Positions 19,163 through 28,634 of a stretch of DNA of 64,000 nucleotides are shown piece after piece. The position numbers were made by a program, and so were the translations under genes. The DNA is taken from the NCBI GenBank assembly GCA_030654075.1, contig JAURYB010000078.1, positions 62,001-126,000 of the forward strand, in the 5' to 3' direction. The notes under the pieces were generated by a model, which saw only the letters and a list, made by a program, of their open reading frames with translations, was not told the origin of the DNA and did no database searches. The number at the start of each line of letters is the position of its first letter. The first letter of the stretch is position 1. The DNA is from Bacteroidales bacterium (GTDB lineage Bacteria; Bacteroidota; Bacteroidia; Bacteroidales; UBA4417).

Positions 19163-20782
19163 ATGATCAAACAACTTTTCATCCTGGGCTGGTTCCTGTT
19201 TATTTCATCGGGAGTGTTTTCTCAAAATGAGGCCATTGTTCCGTTGCCAAATTACATGGTAAAAAAGGATGGTCAATTTACAATCAAATCAAAAACCAAA
19301 ATTGTATTCGACCAAGCCAGCGATACTTTGAGGAGGACTGCCGAATATTTAAATGCAGCAATTGCTTTGCAAACCGGTTTTAGGCTTGCTTTTGCAGGTT
19401 CATCTGAAAATGATAATAATTGTATTGTACTGAAATTGCATGCCGCCGATTCGCTGGGAAAAGAAGGTTATATCATGAAAGTAAAGCCTGATGGCATCGA
19501 AATCAGTTCAGCCGCACAGAATGGCTTGTTTTACGGAATCCAAAGCCTGATACAGATGCTTCCTTTTAAACAGGAAAATGCAAATCAACTGGCGGTTAAT
19601 TGTATTGAAATTATAGATGAGCCACGTTTTGCATGGAGAGGAATGATGCTTGATTGCAGCAGGTATTTCTTTTCGACGGAATTTATTAAAAAGCTTCTGG
19701 ATAACCTGGCCTTGCACAAAATAAATACATTCCATTGGCATCTAACTGACGACCAGGGATGGCGCATTGAAATCAAAGCATTTCCACGGCTTACTTCTGT
19801 TGGCGCATACCGTAAGGAAACGTTGCAAGGTCACAAAAAGGACATCCCTGAGATTATGGATGGCAAACCTTATGGAGGCTTTTACACTCAAACCGATATC
19901 CGGGAAATTGTAAACTATGCCGGCGAACGATTTATTACAGTTGTTCCTGAAATAGAAATGCCGGGCCATGCACAGGCTGCCATTGCCGCATATCCCTGGC
20001 TGGGAAGTACAGATGTTCCAACTGATGTAGCAACCAAATGGGGCGTTAAACCATACCTGCTCAATCCGTTCGATACAACCTTCCATTTTCTCGAAAAGGT
20101 GCTTTCCGAAGTTTTTGATTTGTTCCCGGGCGAATATATACATATCGGGGGCGACGAAGCCGTTAAGGAGCAATGGAAATCAAATCCAGAAATTCAGGAT
20201 AAAATAAAAGCGCTCAACCTTAAGGATGAAAACGAGTTACAAAGCTGGTTCATCAAACGAATCCAAAAATATGCCCAATCCAAAGGAAAGAAAATCATGG
20301 GTTGGGATGAAATTACTGAGGGCGGAGCCCCGGAAGATGCAGCCATTATGTATTGGCGCAGCGATCACAAGCAACCTCTTGAAGATGCTGTTAGAGGAAA
20401 TCATCCTGTAGTTGTAACCCCGCAGGAATTCTGCTATTTCGATTATTACCAGGCATTTCCGCCTAAAGAAAAACTTGCTATCGGCGGCTACCTGACCCTC
20501 GACAAAGTTTACACTTTTGAGCCTGTACCGCGGTTCTGCACCAAACAACAGGCACAGCAGATTATGGGCGCCCAGGCTAATTTGTGGACCGAATACATTT
20601 CAACCGCCGATCATGCCGAATATATGTTGTTCCCGCGTTTGGCTGCATTATCCGAAGTAGTCTGGACTAAACCTGATCTGAAAGATTACCCGGATTTTGT
20701 GCGCAGAATGGAAAAGCTTCTCTCTATTTATGACTCCAAAGGGATTAATTACTGCAAAAAGCAAATTGTAAAATGTCCGTAA
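19163..20782 (+). CDS. Beta-N-acetylhexosaminidase (GH20)
   Basis: 539 residues with signal peptide ending FISSGVFSQ. An N-terminal alpha/beta GH20b domain (about 25-150) is followed by the catalytic TIM barrel: RGMMLDCSRYFFSTEFIKK, NTFHWHLTDDQGWRIEI, EIEMPGHAQAAIAAYP, and HIGGDEAVKEQW with the Asp331-Glu332 pair of substrate-assisted catalysis. C-terminal barrel motifs MGWDEI and GAQANLWTEYI are present. The enzyme releases terminal beta-GlcNAc or GalNAc in the periplasm. The length is typical of Bacteroidota GH20 and all key residues are present. It supplies the hexosamine that NagB (11389) would process after phosphorylation by a kinase not seen in the window. Confidence 0.95.
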   Translation: MIKQLFILGWFLFISSGVFSQNEAIVPLPNYMVKKDGQFTIKSKTKIVFDQASDTLRRTAEYLNAAIALQTGFRLAFAGSSENDNNCIVLKLHAADSLGKEGYIMKVKPDGIEISSAAQNGLFYGIQSLIQMLPFKQENANQLAVNCIEIIDEPRFAWRGMMLDCSRYFFSTEFIKKLLDNLALHKINTFHWHLTDDQGWRIEIKAFPRLTSVGAYRKETLQGHKKDIPEIMDGKPYGGFYTQTDIREIVNYAGERFITVVPEIEMPGHAQAAIAAYPWLGSTDVPTDVATKWGVKPYLLNPFDTTFHFLEKVLSEVFDLFPGEYIHIGGDEAVKEQWKSNPEIQDKIKALNLKDENELQSWFIKRIQKYAQSKGKKIMGWDEITEGGAPEDAAIMYWRSDHKQPLEDAVRGNHPVVVTPQEFCYFDYYQAFPPKEKLAIGGYLTLDKVYTFEPVPRFCTKQQAQQIMGAQANLWTEYISTADHAEYMLFPRLAALSEVVWTKPDLKDYPDFVRRMEKLLSIYDSKGINYCKKQIVKCP

Positions 20783-20815
20783 TAATCAGAAAACTATTCC
20801 TTTTATAATTCAATC

Positions 20816-22711
20816 GTGATGAAGTCAGTGTTAAGTATAATTATGTTTATTGCAATTGCAGTCCAGGAGGCAAATGCACAGCAATATACATTAACTGAAA
20901 CACCGCAAAGTTTAATTCAAAATATAGCTGATGCCCCAACTGAAAGCAGTGCTATTATATGTGGAAGCATAGGGGAGATTACAAAACCGAAAGTTCAGAT
21001 TGCTGAAACTTATGCATGGAAAGATACTGATTCGACTTTAAATTCTGTTGCTGAAAATGCAGTAAATAAGGTAATCGAAAGAATTATTGAAAGTACGAAC
21101 TTCAACCTGATTCAAAAACCGCAAAAACCTTCTGAAACGGTACAGGCTGTTAATTTCAGCAATCACCTGACTATAAATACTGATGGTTTTGCGTATGCCT
21201 TAAGTTTTATTAATTGTTCCGTAGACGGTATTTATACGTTTGGATATGGTTCGGAATGCGTAAGCGAGGTTTTTATCAATACTGAAAAAGTTTTTTCTTC
21301 AGGAAAACCAGGTAATTTATGGTTTACGGAATTCGCCTACGACAGGTATAAATTCCCTTACATGTTCACTGCATACTGCCATAAAGGGAATAACCCGGTA
21401 TTAATAAAACTATCAGGAAAAGGGGATTTGAAATTTTACCTGGCAACAATTGAAAACGACGGTCAAATCAATCCGGATGCACACTTTATGCTTGAGCCCG
21501 GTTTTGGCGTTACTAATAGCAACTGGCTGGTATGCCGAACTATGGATTCTGCTTCTGTTTTACCTCAGTTTCCAGGAAATAACAGGTTGCCAGTTTTTAC
21601 GTCAAATAATTGTTTTACAAACTGGGATGTGCCTGAAGTGCCATTGGTGGCCAGTCTTGCTGCAAACAGCGGCTCTCCTTTTAAAAAGCATTCGTATGTT
21701 GAATGGCATTATTCGAACGGTGCAACTCTTTGGAGTATTTTAAATTATGCTTCGTTAACGCAAAATAAGAATTTTGAAAATTTCGTATCGGAGTGCTGCA
21801 ATTTCAATCTGCAAAACTTTGATAATTTCAAATTTCAGTACTTCGGACTCAATGAAATTCATGGGTACAATCACCGCATGTACCGTATGCATATGCTTGA
21901 CGATGCTTCTGCCCCCGCACTGCCATATCTTAAACTATTTGCACAAGGAAAACTAGCAGGAGCGGGTCAGTTGTTGAAAAATGCAGAAGAATATGTTGTA
22001 AACTGGCAATACCGCCTGGTTGATGGCACTTTTTGCAGGCCCGAACCATGGGCAGCGACTATTTGGGCTGATGATCTTTTTATGGCTGCACCATTTCTGA
22101 TGATGCTGGGGGAATCAGGCGGAGATTCAGGATATTTCGATGAAGCAGCGTTCCAGGTTATTTCGTATTACAAATATCTTTTCGATACCAAATCAGGATT
22201 ATGTAGACATGGATGGGTAAATTCGCCCGAAAAAGATTCAATTCCTTTTTGGAGTCGTGCAAATGGATGGATGATTTGGGCTACTTCCGAAGTGTTATTA
22301 AAATTGCCCGAAACGCACAAAGATTACAATACAATTAAAGCACTTTTTAAAACACATGTGGACGGGCTATTGGCCTGGCAAAACCAGGAAGGATTTCTGC
22401 ACCAGTTAATTAACGATTCAGCTACTTTTGCCGAAACATCATCAACAGCCATGCTAACCATTGCTTTGGCCAGGGGCGTAAACCGGGGATGGTTAGCGGA
22501 AGAATACACAAAAGCAGCCTTAAAAGGCTGGAACGCCGTGCTCACTCGGATTGAACCCGATGGCACTGTAAAAGACATTTGCGAAGGAACTTCGATAAAT
22601 ACAAAAAGCAAATATTATGTTGAAAGAAAAACAATGGATCACGATCCGCGAGGGCTCGGCGCGGTTATTACCGCCGGGCTTGAAATAAGTAAATTGAACA
22701 CACGTCATTAA
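20816..22711 (+). CDS. GH105-type unsaturated uronyl hydrolase with N-terminal beta-rich extension
   Basis: 631 residues with signal peptide ending AIAVQEANA. Residues about 110-270 look like a beta-sandwich. Residues about 285-631 are an (alpha/alpha)6 toroid with GH105 landmarks: FGLNEIHGYNHRMYRMHMLDD, ATIWADDLFMAAPFLMML (Asp419/Asp420), PFWSRANGWMIWATSEVL and SSTAMLTIALARGV. The predicted reaction is removal of a 4,5-unsaturated uronate from lyase products. It is a second, longer such enzyme in the operon besides 14277, suggesting different linkages or partner sugars. It is the last structural gene before the divergently structured regulator promoter, 94 bp upstream of the HTCS start. Confidence 0.85.
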   Translation: MMKSVLSIIMFIAIAVQEANAQQYTLTETPQSLIQNIADAPTESSAIICGSIGEITKPKVQIAETYAWKDTDSTLNSVAENAVNKVIERIIESTNFNLIQKPQKPSETVQAVNFSNHLTINTDGFAYALSFINCSVDGIYTFGYGSECVSEVFINTEKVFSSGKPGNLWFTEFAYDRYKFPYMFTAYCHKGNNPVLIKLSGKGDLKFYLATIENDGQINPDAHFMLEPGFGVTNSNWLVCRTMDSASVLPQFPGNNRLPVFTSNNCFTNWDVPEVPLVASLAANSGSPFKKHSYVEWHYSNGATLWSILNYASLTQNKNFENFVSECCNFNLQNFDNFKFQYFGLNEIHGYNHRMYRMHMLDDASAPALPYLKLFAQGKLAGAGQLLKNAEEYVVNWQYRLVDGTFCRPEPWAATIWADDLFMAAPFLMMLGESGGDSGYFDEAAFQVISYYKYLFDTKSGLCRHGWVNSPEKDSIPFWSRANGWMIWATSEVLLKLPETHKDYNTIKALFKTHVDGLLAWQNQEGFLHQLINDSATFAETSSTAMLTIALARGVNRGWLAEEYTKAALKGWNAVLTRIEPDGTVKDICEGTSINTKSKYYVERKTMDHDPRGLGAVITAGLEISKLNTRH

Positions 22712-22735
22712 CAAGAGTAAAAAATCACTTATTTC

Positions 22736-22781
22736 TATATGAATGTTTATTCATTGTTACATTTTGTGAGATATTCATATA
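22736..22781. promoter_or_regulatory. Inverted repeat and AT-rich promoter region upstream of the HTCS gene
   Basis: TATATGAAT (22736-22744) and its exact reverse complement ATTCATATA (22773-22781) flank a segment containing TTACATTTTG, a near match to the Bacteroidota -7 element TAnnTTTG. The arms are 28 bp apart, 25 bp before the ATG at 22806. They could be an operator for the regulator itself or a hairpin in the leader. No ligand is known. Confidence 0.35.
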
Positions 22782-22805
22782 TCTTTATTCAATTAAAGGG
22801 AAAGT

Positions 22806-25800
22806 ATGAGTAAGCGTTTTTTGATTACTGTTATTTGTCTGTTTCTCAGTTATACGGTTTTTGCCATTGATATACAAGAGGTAAAGCTGCACAACAGAAT
22901 GTCGACAAATAGCATTTCTGCTATTTTACAGGATAATTCCGGCTTTTTGTGGCTTGGAACCGATGATGGTTTAGGCCGGTTCGATGGCTATACCCTTGAG
23001 CCGATTAATTTTATTGAGTCAAATTTATTATTTGACCAGATTAGTGTTTTGTACAAAGACAGAAAAGGGAATATCTTAATCGGGACCAGGTATGGCGCGT
23101 ATTGGTATAATCAGTCAACTACTGTGCTTAGCGCAATTTACCCGTCTGATATGAAGACCTATATCTACTGTTTTGCAGAAGATAATAGCGGGAATATCTG
23201 GGTTGGCACAGATGCAGGACTTTTTATTTTCGATTCCGAATTTAATCTTGTCCGCAGATTAACTTCATCAAAAGGATTGTCGGGCAGTAAAGTAAATGAT
23301 ATACTTATTGTCTCGGATACGTCGTTTCTGATAGCGACAGAAAATGGCTTAAACTATATTTCTCACGAAAAAGCAAGTCAAAAAACCAGCATAGCAAACG
23401 TTTCAATCAAGAATATCGATTTAATAATACAAGGGAATGTCCGTAAGCTCTTTAAAGACAAGTCTGATTATGTTTGGGTATGCTTTAACGAGGAAGTTTT
23501 GCGGATACATGAAACTCAACTGATAAACAAAACGGGCTATATACAAATAGCCCAGAATATTGAAGCCAGCACAATAGCCCAGATTCAAAACGAAATTTGG
23601 ATAGGCTCCCGGGGTCAAGGCGTTGAAAGGTTTTCAATTGTTAATCCTGCTTTACCGGTGCAGCTTGAAACATGGTGGATTGACAAATCAAATAAAAGTG
23701 AGATTAAAAACACTATACTTTCAATCTTCCAGGATAAATATAAAAATGTATGGATTGGCAGTTTAGATGGTTTTTATGTTTATCCCAAAGTGCGTGAACT
23801 GCCTTTTATTTCGGTTAAAAACAACCCTGCTATCCAAAACTCACCTTCGTCGAACACTATTTCATCAATGTTGGTTGATAGTTACAATGCTGTTTGGATG
23901 GCGACTGCAAATGGATTAAATAAATTTGAATGGGTAGATAAACAAAAGAAAATCTATAAAATTGACCGGTTTATTGACGCGTCAACGCCTGTTAACCTCA
24001 TCAGGGATAATAAGTTACAGAATATAATTGAGTGCGAACCTGGCGTTATATTATTAAGCACTAAATCAACACTCCGGTTTTTTAACATTAAGGACAGGAA
24101 ATTCTATAGCGACAAAATTATTGATTTGCAGCTGAATAACCTGGGGATGCGCTATGCATATTCGTCGTGTAAAGATAAAAACTCAAATATCTGGCTCGGA
24201 TTTGCCGAAGGCGGAATAGGCGCAATTAATGTCAGGCTTAAAAAAGTCTACAAAATAAACTCGTCGCAAATTGATGAAAGCAGGCATCGTAGTATTATCT
24301 GCGATAAAGAAGGGTGTATATGGATTACTTCCGATGAGCAGGGGCTTTTCCGTTTAGTTTTTGATGAGAACTTAAATATAAAAAGCATAAAGAATTTCCC
24401 GCCCAAGTATTTTGATAATTCATTTTTAACGTCCCTCAAAGAAGACAAAAAAGGAAATATCTGGATTGGGAGTTCAAAAGGAGTGTTCCTGTTAAAACCA
24501 GATAATTTCGAAATTTCCAAGTATCTGAATGAAAATCTTAAGCAAAGTTTTTATGTAAAGAGCTTTGTTGAAGATGCATATGGAAACATTTGGGTTTCAA
24601 GCCTGAAGGGAGTTTACAAAATTTCGGCCGAAAATAATGTGGAATATTATGAGCCAAATCCGAATACATACATTTCTAAAGCTCAGTATATTTTTGGTTC
24701 AGTTTCAACCGAGGATGGTTTTGTGTATTTAGGTGGTGTGAATGGACTTACCGTTTTTAATGCCGGCGAATTAAAGCCCGATTCATTTAATGTGAAGCCG
24801 TGTATATCAAGATTTACTATACTTGGGAAGTCAGTTACTTCTGACCCGAAACATATTGCTATGGATATAAACCAGGCTGAAGAAATTGTGCTTACGCACC
24901 GCGATTTTCAGTTTTCCATTGAGTTTTCGGCCATGCAGCTTTTCGATGCTCAAACAACCAAATATGCTTACCGCCTGATAGGTTTCGATTCAACATGGAC
25001 CTATACCGACGCCCAGCGCAGGATAACTTCTTATTCAAATCTAAGGCCTGGCAATTACACTTTCCAGTTGAAAGCTACAAATAGTTCAGGGAAATGGATG
25101 AAGAGTGAGTTTTTCCTTAAAATCAAAGTATTACCCGCACCCTGGAAAACCTGGTGGGCGTATACGATATATTTTGCAGCCTTGTTTCTGATAGTGTTTT
25201 TTATTCTGCGGAGTATTATTTTGTATAATAATTTGAAGCATAAGGAAGAGCTAACCCAATGGAAAATAAGGTATTATCATAATATTTTGAACACGATTAA
25301 AACACCACTGAGTTTACTTCAGTCGCCGTTAACAAATATCATTGATAACTTTGATACGCTGACCATCGATAAAATTAAGGAGAGCCTGCATATTATTCAA
25401 ACCAACACGAAACGCTTGTCGCATTTTGTGAAGCAACTGGTAGAGTTTCGTAAAATTGATCTTGGCAAAGCAAGCCTTCATCTGGCTGAAATTGATATTG
25501 TTTCATTTTGTAAGTCAATGCATGAAGCGTTTTTACAATTAGCTGAATCCAAAAATATCGCATTCAGTTTTAATAGTAATGTTGTCGGCACCCAGGTAAT
25601 TATTGATGTCGAAAAAATGGAACTGGTGTTGTTTAATCTGCTTTCGAACGCAATAAAATTTACAAACGAAGGAGGACGAGTTTCGTTAAGTTGTGTACTT
25701 GATCCGGGCAACGAAAAAATCTGGATTTCTGTCGAAGATAATGGAATCGGAGTTGCAAATGAGAATCTTAACCAGGTATTTGAGCGCTTTTGGACAGCCG

Positions 25801-26846
25801 AAATTCCTGATACGAAATCGCAGCTGCGGGGCACAGGGATAGGATTATCACTGGTAAAGGATTTTATCGAATTACACGAAAGTAAAATATCGGTGCTAAG
25901 TACGCCTGGAAATGGCAGCACTTTTAAATTTTTTATTTCGACCGAAAAAAAGCATCTTGAAATCCTGCGATCCACCCAAACCATTAGCCAGAAAGAAGTT
26001 AAACCTCTTTATTCAATACAGCACGTTAACATTGAAAAACATGCTAATACGTTTTCCAAATCAACAAATAATATAAATCTGCCAATTGTTTATTGCGTTG
26101 ATTCCGACAGCGATTTGCTGAGCTATTTGAAATCAGAACTGGAAGAGACCTGTAGGGTAGAAGTATTCTCGACTATTCCCGAAGTAACCAGGGCTATGCA
26201 AAAAAAACACCCGAATCTGATTATTTCAGAGGCCATGTTTGTCAATTCAACCTTGGGTTTCGATTTCTGCAAGCGCATAAAATCTGATAATTATACAAGT
26301 CATATTTTATTTATTATTCTTTCGGGCTTAGGTACCGAAGAAGATAAATTGCGTGCCTATGAATACGGCGCCGATGCTTTTGTTAGCAAGCCTTTTGATA
26401 TTTCTTTTCTGAAAGTGAGAATACAATTGTTATTGAAAATGCATTTTAAAGTTACCGAAAAAATCAAAAAAGAACTTTTGGTAAACCCTAAAGAGGTTGA
26501 TATTTCTACTAATTCTGATTTGTTTCTAGCCAATGCCATGAATTTAATTGAAGAGAAATTCGCAGACGAAAAATTTGATGTCGATGTACTTGCGGATAAT
26601 CTGAACATCTCTCGTTCGATGTTGTACCGCCGGTTTAAAACAGTAGTAAATCAATCGCCTGCGGAATTTATTAAGGAATTCCGTTTAAAACGTGCCGCTC
26701 TTTTTCTCGAAACTACTTCACACAATGTAACCGAAATAGCCGAGAAAGTTGGCTTTAACGATGTGCGTTATTTTAGCAAACAATTCAGGGCGCAATTCGG
26801 AGTATTACCAAAAAGCTATTCTATGGGGAAAAAGAAAAAACAATAA
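22806..26846 (+). CDS. Hybrid two-component system regulator (HTCS) lacking both phosphorelay residues
   Basis: 1346 residues. Order: signal peptide (1-20), periplasmic two-component propeller repeats (about 25-690, LWLGTDDGLGRFDG, IWVGTDAGL, IWIGSSKGVF), Y_Y_Y domain (about 700-775), one TM helix (about 790-808), a DHp region (about 820-885), HATPase (about 890-1065) with intact N box LLSNAIKF, G1 VEDNGIGV and G2 RGTGIGLSL, receiver domain (about 1095-1210), AraC-type HTH (about 1240-1340). The H-box reads YYHNILNTIKTPL: Asn829 stands where His is expected. In the receiver, LIISEAMF has Glu1142 in place of the phospho-acceptor Asp, while VDSDSD and the KPFD Lys are kept. A phosphorylation-independent or Glu-mimic mode is inferred. 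It presumably controls the surrounding uronate locus. Confidence 0.93.
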   Translation: MSKRFLITVICLFLSYTVFAIDIQEVKLHNRMSTNSISAILQDNSGFLWLGTDDGLGRFDGYTLEPINFIESNLLFDQISVLYKDRKGNILIGTRYGAYWYNQSTTVLSAIYPSDMKTYIYCFAEDNSGNIWVGTDAGLFIFDSEFNLVRRLTSSKGLSGSKVNDILIVSDTSFLIATENGLNYISHEKASQKTSIANVSIKNIDLIIQGNVRKLFKDKSDYVWVCFNEEVLRIHETQLINKTGYIQIAQNIEASTIAQIQNEIWIGSRGQGVERFSIVNPALPVQLETWWIDKSNKSEIKNTILSIFQDKYKNVWIGSLDGFYVYPKVRELPFISVKNNPAIQNSPSSNTISSMLVDSYNAVWMATANGLNKFEWVDKQKKIYKIDRFIDASTPVNLIRDNKLQNIIECEPGVILLSTKSTLRFFNIKDRKFYSDKIIDLQLNNLGMRYAYSSCKDKNSNIWLGFAEGGIGAINVRLKKVYKINSSQIDESRHRSIICDKEGCIWITSDEQGLFRLVFDENLNIKSIKNFPPKYFDNSFLTSLKEDKKGNIWIGSSKGVFLLKPDNFEISKYLNENLKQSFYVKSFVEDAYGNIWVSSLKGVYKISAENNVEYYEPNPNTYISKAQYIFGSVSTEDGFVYLGGVNGLTVFNAGELKPDSFNVKPCISRFTILGKSVTSDPKHIAMDINQAEEIVLTHRDFQFSIEFSAMQLFDAQTTKYAYRLIGFDSTWTYTDAQRRITSYSNLRPGNYTFQLKATNSSGKWMKSEFFLKIKVLPAPWKTWWAYTIYFAALFLIVFFILRSIILYNNLKHKEELTQWKIRYYHNILNTIKTPLSLLQSPLTNIIDNFDTLTIDKIKESLHIIQTNTKRLSHFVKQLVEFRKIDLGKASLHLAEIDIVSFCKSMHEAFLQLAESKNIAFSFNSNVVGTQVIIDVEKMELVLFNLLSNAIKFTNEGGRVSLSCVLDPGNEKIWISVEDNGIGVANENLNQVFERFWTAEIPDTKSQLRGTGIGLSLVKDFIELHESKISVLSTPGNGSTFKFFISTEKKHLEILRSTQTISQKEVKPLYSIQHVNIEKHANTFSKSTNNINLPIVYCVDSDSDLLSYLKSELEETCRVEVFSTIPEVTRAMQKKHPNLIISEAMFVNSTLGFDFCKRIKSDNYTSHILFIILSGLGTEEDKLRAYEYGADAFVSKPFDISFLKVRIQLLLKMHFKVTEKIKKELLVNPKEVDISTNSDLFLANAMNLIEEKFADEKFDVDVLADNLNISRSMLYRRFKTVVNQSPAEFIKEFRLKRAALFLETTSHNVTEIAEKVGFNDVRYFSKQFRAQFGVLPKSYSMGKKKKQ

Positions 26847-27199
26847 AGTTAGCTGGCTGATACTACCATCCCGAAGTTCAAAATATCAATCAAAATACAG
26901 ATTTGAGTATTCTGAAAGATAAATAGCAAAGAGTCTTATCGGTTTAACCATCAACACCTTTCATTAAAAAGGAGGATATAGAAATGAACAATTTTAAATG
27001 TTTTCATCCATTTATTTCAGCGAACTCTTTTAAATTTAAAAGGAGTTGCCGGTAAGTGGAGTAGTAAAATAAAAAAAATGGTTGATAGTGTTAACTGGTT
27101 GTCTGAAAGAACTTCATAGCACTAAAGTCAGGCTGCCAATACCCAAAATCCGAATTTTTGAATTCTTAAATAATAACTCAATCCTTTAGTAACTACCCT
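26847..27199. other. Intergenic region between HTCS and ExuT copy 2
   Basis: 353 bp, AT-rich. The notable content is a 23-codon reading frame at 26984 with an unusually good ribosome-binding site (separate entry). No strong terminator hairpin was found after the HTCS stop and no clear TAnnTTTG promoter was recognised, so the upstream boundary of the ExuT transcript is unknown. Confidence 0.5.
26984..27055 (+). CDS. Possible 23-residue leader peptide with strong Shine-Dalgarno
   Basis: ATG 26984 is preceded by AAAAAGGAGGATATAGAA, a near-perfect Shine-Dalgarno at good spacing. The frame encodes a short basic peptide (MNNFKCFHPF at the start, ending KRSCR) and stops at TAA 27053-27055. Strong SD sequences are rare in Bacteroidota, where most genes here have none, so the combination is noteworthy. 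It may be a leader peptide controlling the ExuT gene 145 bp downstream, or the remnant of a deleted gene start. Nothing proves translation. Confidence 0.3.
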   Translation: MNNFKCFHPFISANSFKFKRSCR

Positions 27200-28507
27200 A
27201 TGAATAAGCCCCAGGAAATCACACCTAAAACCGGCAATTACCGGTGGACAATTATTTCGCTTGTTTTCTTCGCCACCACAGTAAACTATCTCGACAGGCA
27301 GGTGATCAGCCTGTTAAAACCTATCCTCGAAAAGGAATTTAGCTGGACTGAGACAGATTATTCAAATATTGTTATCGCGTTTCAATTTGCTTACGCCATT
27401 GGATTACTTGGTTTTGGCAGAATAATTGATAAAATCGGCACTAAGCTTGGATATGCATTATCGCTTACCGTATGGAGTTTTGCGTCCATCGCTCATGCAT
27501 TTGCTACATCCACCTTCGGTTTTGGCGTGGCACGCGCGGCATTGGGTTTAAGCGAAGCCGGGAACTTCCCCGCTGCGGTAAAAACAGTAGCCGAATGGTT
27601 TCCCAAGAAAGAACGTGCTTTGGCGACCGGAATATTTAATTCAGGTTCAAACATAGGTGCTATAATAGCCCCGCTGGCTGTTCCCTGGATTGCGCTCACC
27701 TGGGGCTGGCAGGAAGCATTTATCATAACCGGAGCCATTGGATTGATCTGGCTGATTTTCTGGTTTATTTTTTACGAAGTGCCGGCAAAGCAGGCACGTT
27801 TAAAAAAAGCTGAATTTGATTATATCCACAGCGATACCGACGAAATTGTTTCTGAAAACCTGGAACCGGTAAAATGGATTAAACTCCTTGGATTTAAACA
27901 AACCTGGGCTTTTATTATTGGCAAATTTATGACCGATCCTATCTGGTGGTTCCTGCTCTTCTGGTTGCCGTCCTTTCTGAAAACCGAATATAATATGACC
28001 GGCATGCAGGTAAGCCTTCCACTTGCCGTTGTTTATACAATGACCTGCTTCGGCAGCATAGGCGGTGGCTGGCTTTCAGGCTACCTGATCAGAAAAGGCT
28101 GGCCGGTGTACAAATCACGCAAAGTTTCGATGCTTGCATTTGCCATATGTGTAATTCCTGTGGTTGCTGCACAGGCGTTGGGCCAGATTAATCCATGGAT
28201 TGCTGTATTCATAATTGGAATTGCTGCTTCTGCCCACCAGGCTTGGTCGGCAAATATCTTCACCGTAGCGTCAGATATGTTTCCTAAAAAGGCCGTTGCC
28301 TCTGTTGTGGGAATTGGATCCATGGCCGGAGCCATTGGCGGAATACTCATCGCCAGGCTTGCCGGTGTATTACTCGACCATTATAAAAACCTGGGCCATA
28401 TCGAAACCGGGTATTACATAATGTTTATCATCGCCGGACTGTCATATTTAACTGCCTGGCTGATAATGCATTTGCTTGCCCCGAAAATGAAACAGGTGGA
28501 AATTTAA
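27200..28507 (+). CDS. exuT: MFS hexuronate transporter, ExuT-like (copy 2)
   Basis: 435 residues with about twelve TM helices and the MFS motif GRIIDKIGTKLGY. NYLDRQVISLLKPILEKEFSW and LSEAGNFPAAVKTVAEWFPKKERALATG are ExuT-family hallmarks. It is a clear paralogue of the transporter at 4957. It lies after the HTCS gene and outside the tight operon, so it may be expressed separately. Two ExuT-type porters flanking the enzyme cluster suggest uptake of two uronate species, for example galacturonate and glucuronate or unsaturated derivatives. That division is inference. Confidence 0.9.
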   Translation: MNKPQEITPKTGNYRWTIISLVFFATTVNYLDRQVISLLKPILEKEFSWTETDYSNIVIAFQFAYAIGLLGFGRIIDKIGTKLGYALSLTVWSFASIAHAFATSTFGFGVARAALGLSEAGNFPAAVKTVAEWFPKKERALATGIFNSGSNIGAIIAPLAVPWIALTWGWQEAFIITGAIGLIWLIFWFIFYEVPAKQARLKKAEFDYIHSDTDEIVSENLEPVKWIKLLGFKQTWAFIIGKFMTDPIWWFLLFWLPSFLKTEYNMTGMQVSLPLAVVYTMTCFGSIGGGWLSGYLIRKGWPVYKSRKVSMLAFAICVIPVVAAQALGQINPWIAVFIIGIAASAHQAWSANIFTVASDMFPKKAVASVVGIGSMAGAIGGILIARLAGVLLDHYKNLGHIETGYYIMFIIAGLSYLTAWLIMHLLAPKMKQVEI

Positions 28508-28602
28508 GTCAGATTAAAAGTTTGAAAGTATGTAAAAATGATCCTTTGTAGTTTAATTGAGATTCCAGAATAAAAAAAGTGAGGAAAAATATTCTAGGCT
28601 AT

Positions 28603-28634
28603 CCTAAGTTCCTCTCCGCGGAGAGGAACTTAGG
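28603..28634. repeat. Perfect 32-bp palindrome between convergent genes
   Basis: The arms CCTAAGTTCCTCTCCG (28603-28618) and CGGAGAGGAACTTAGG (28619-28634) are exactly complementary with no loop. It lies between the ends of ExuT copy 2 and the convergent plsC gene. There is no T-run directly after either arm, so it is more likely a dispersed palindromic element than a classical terminator, though it could block transcription in both directions. Confidence 0.8.
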
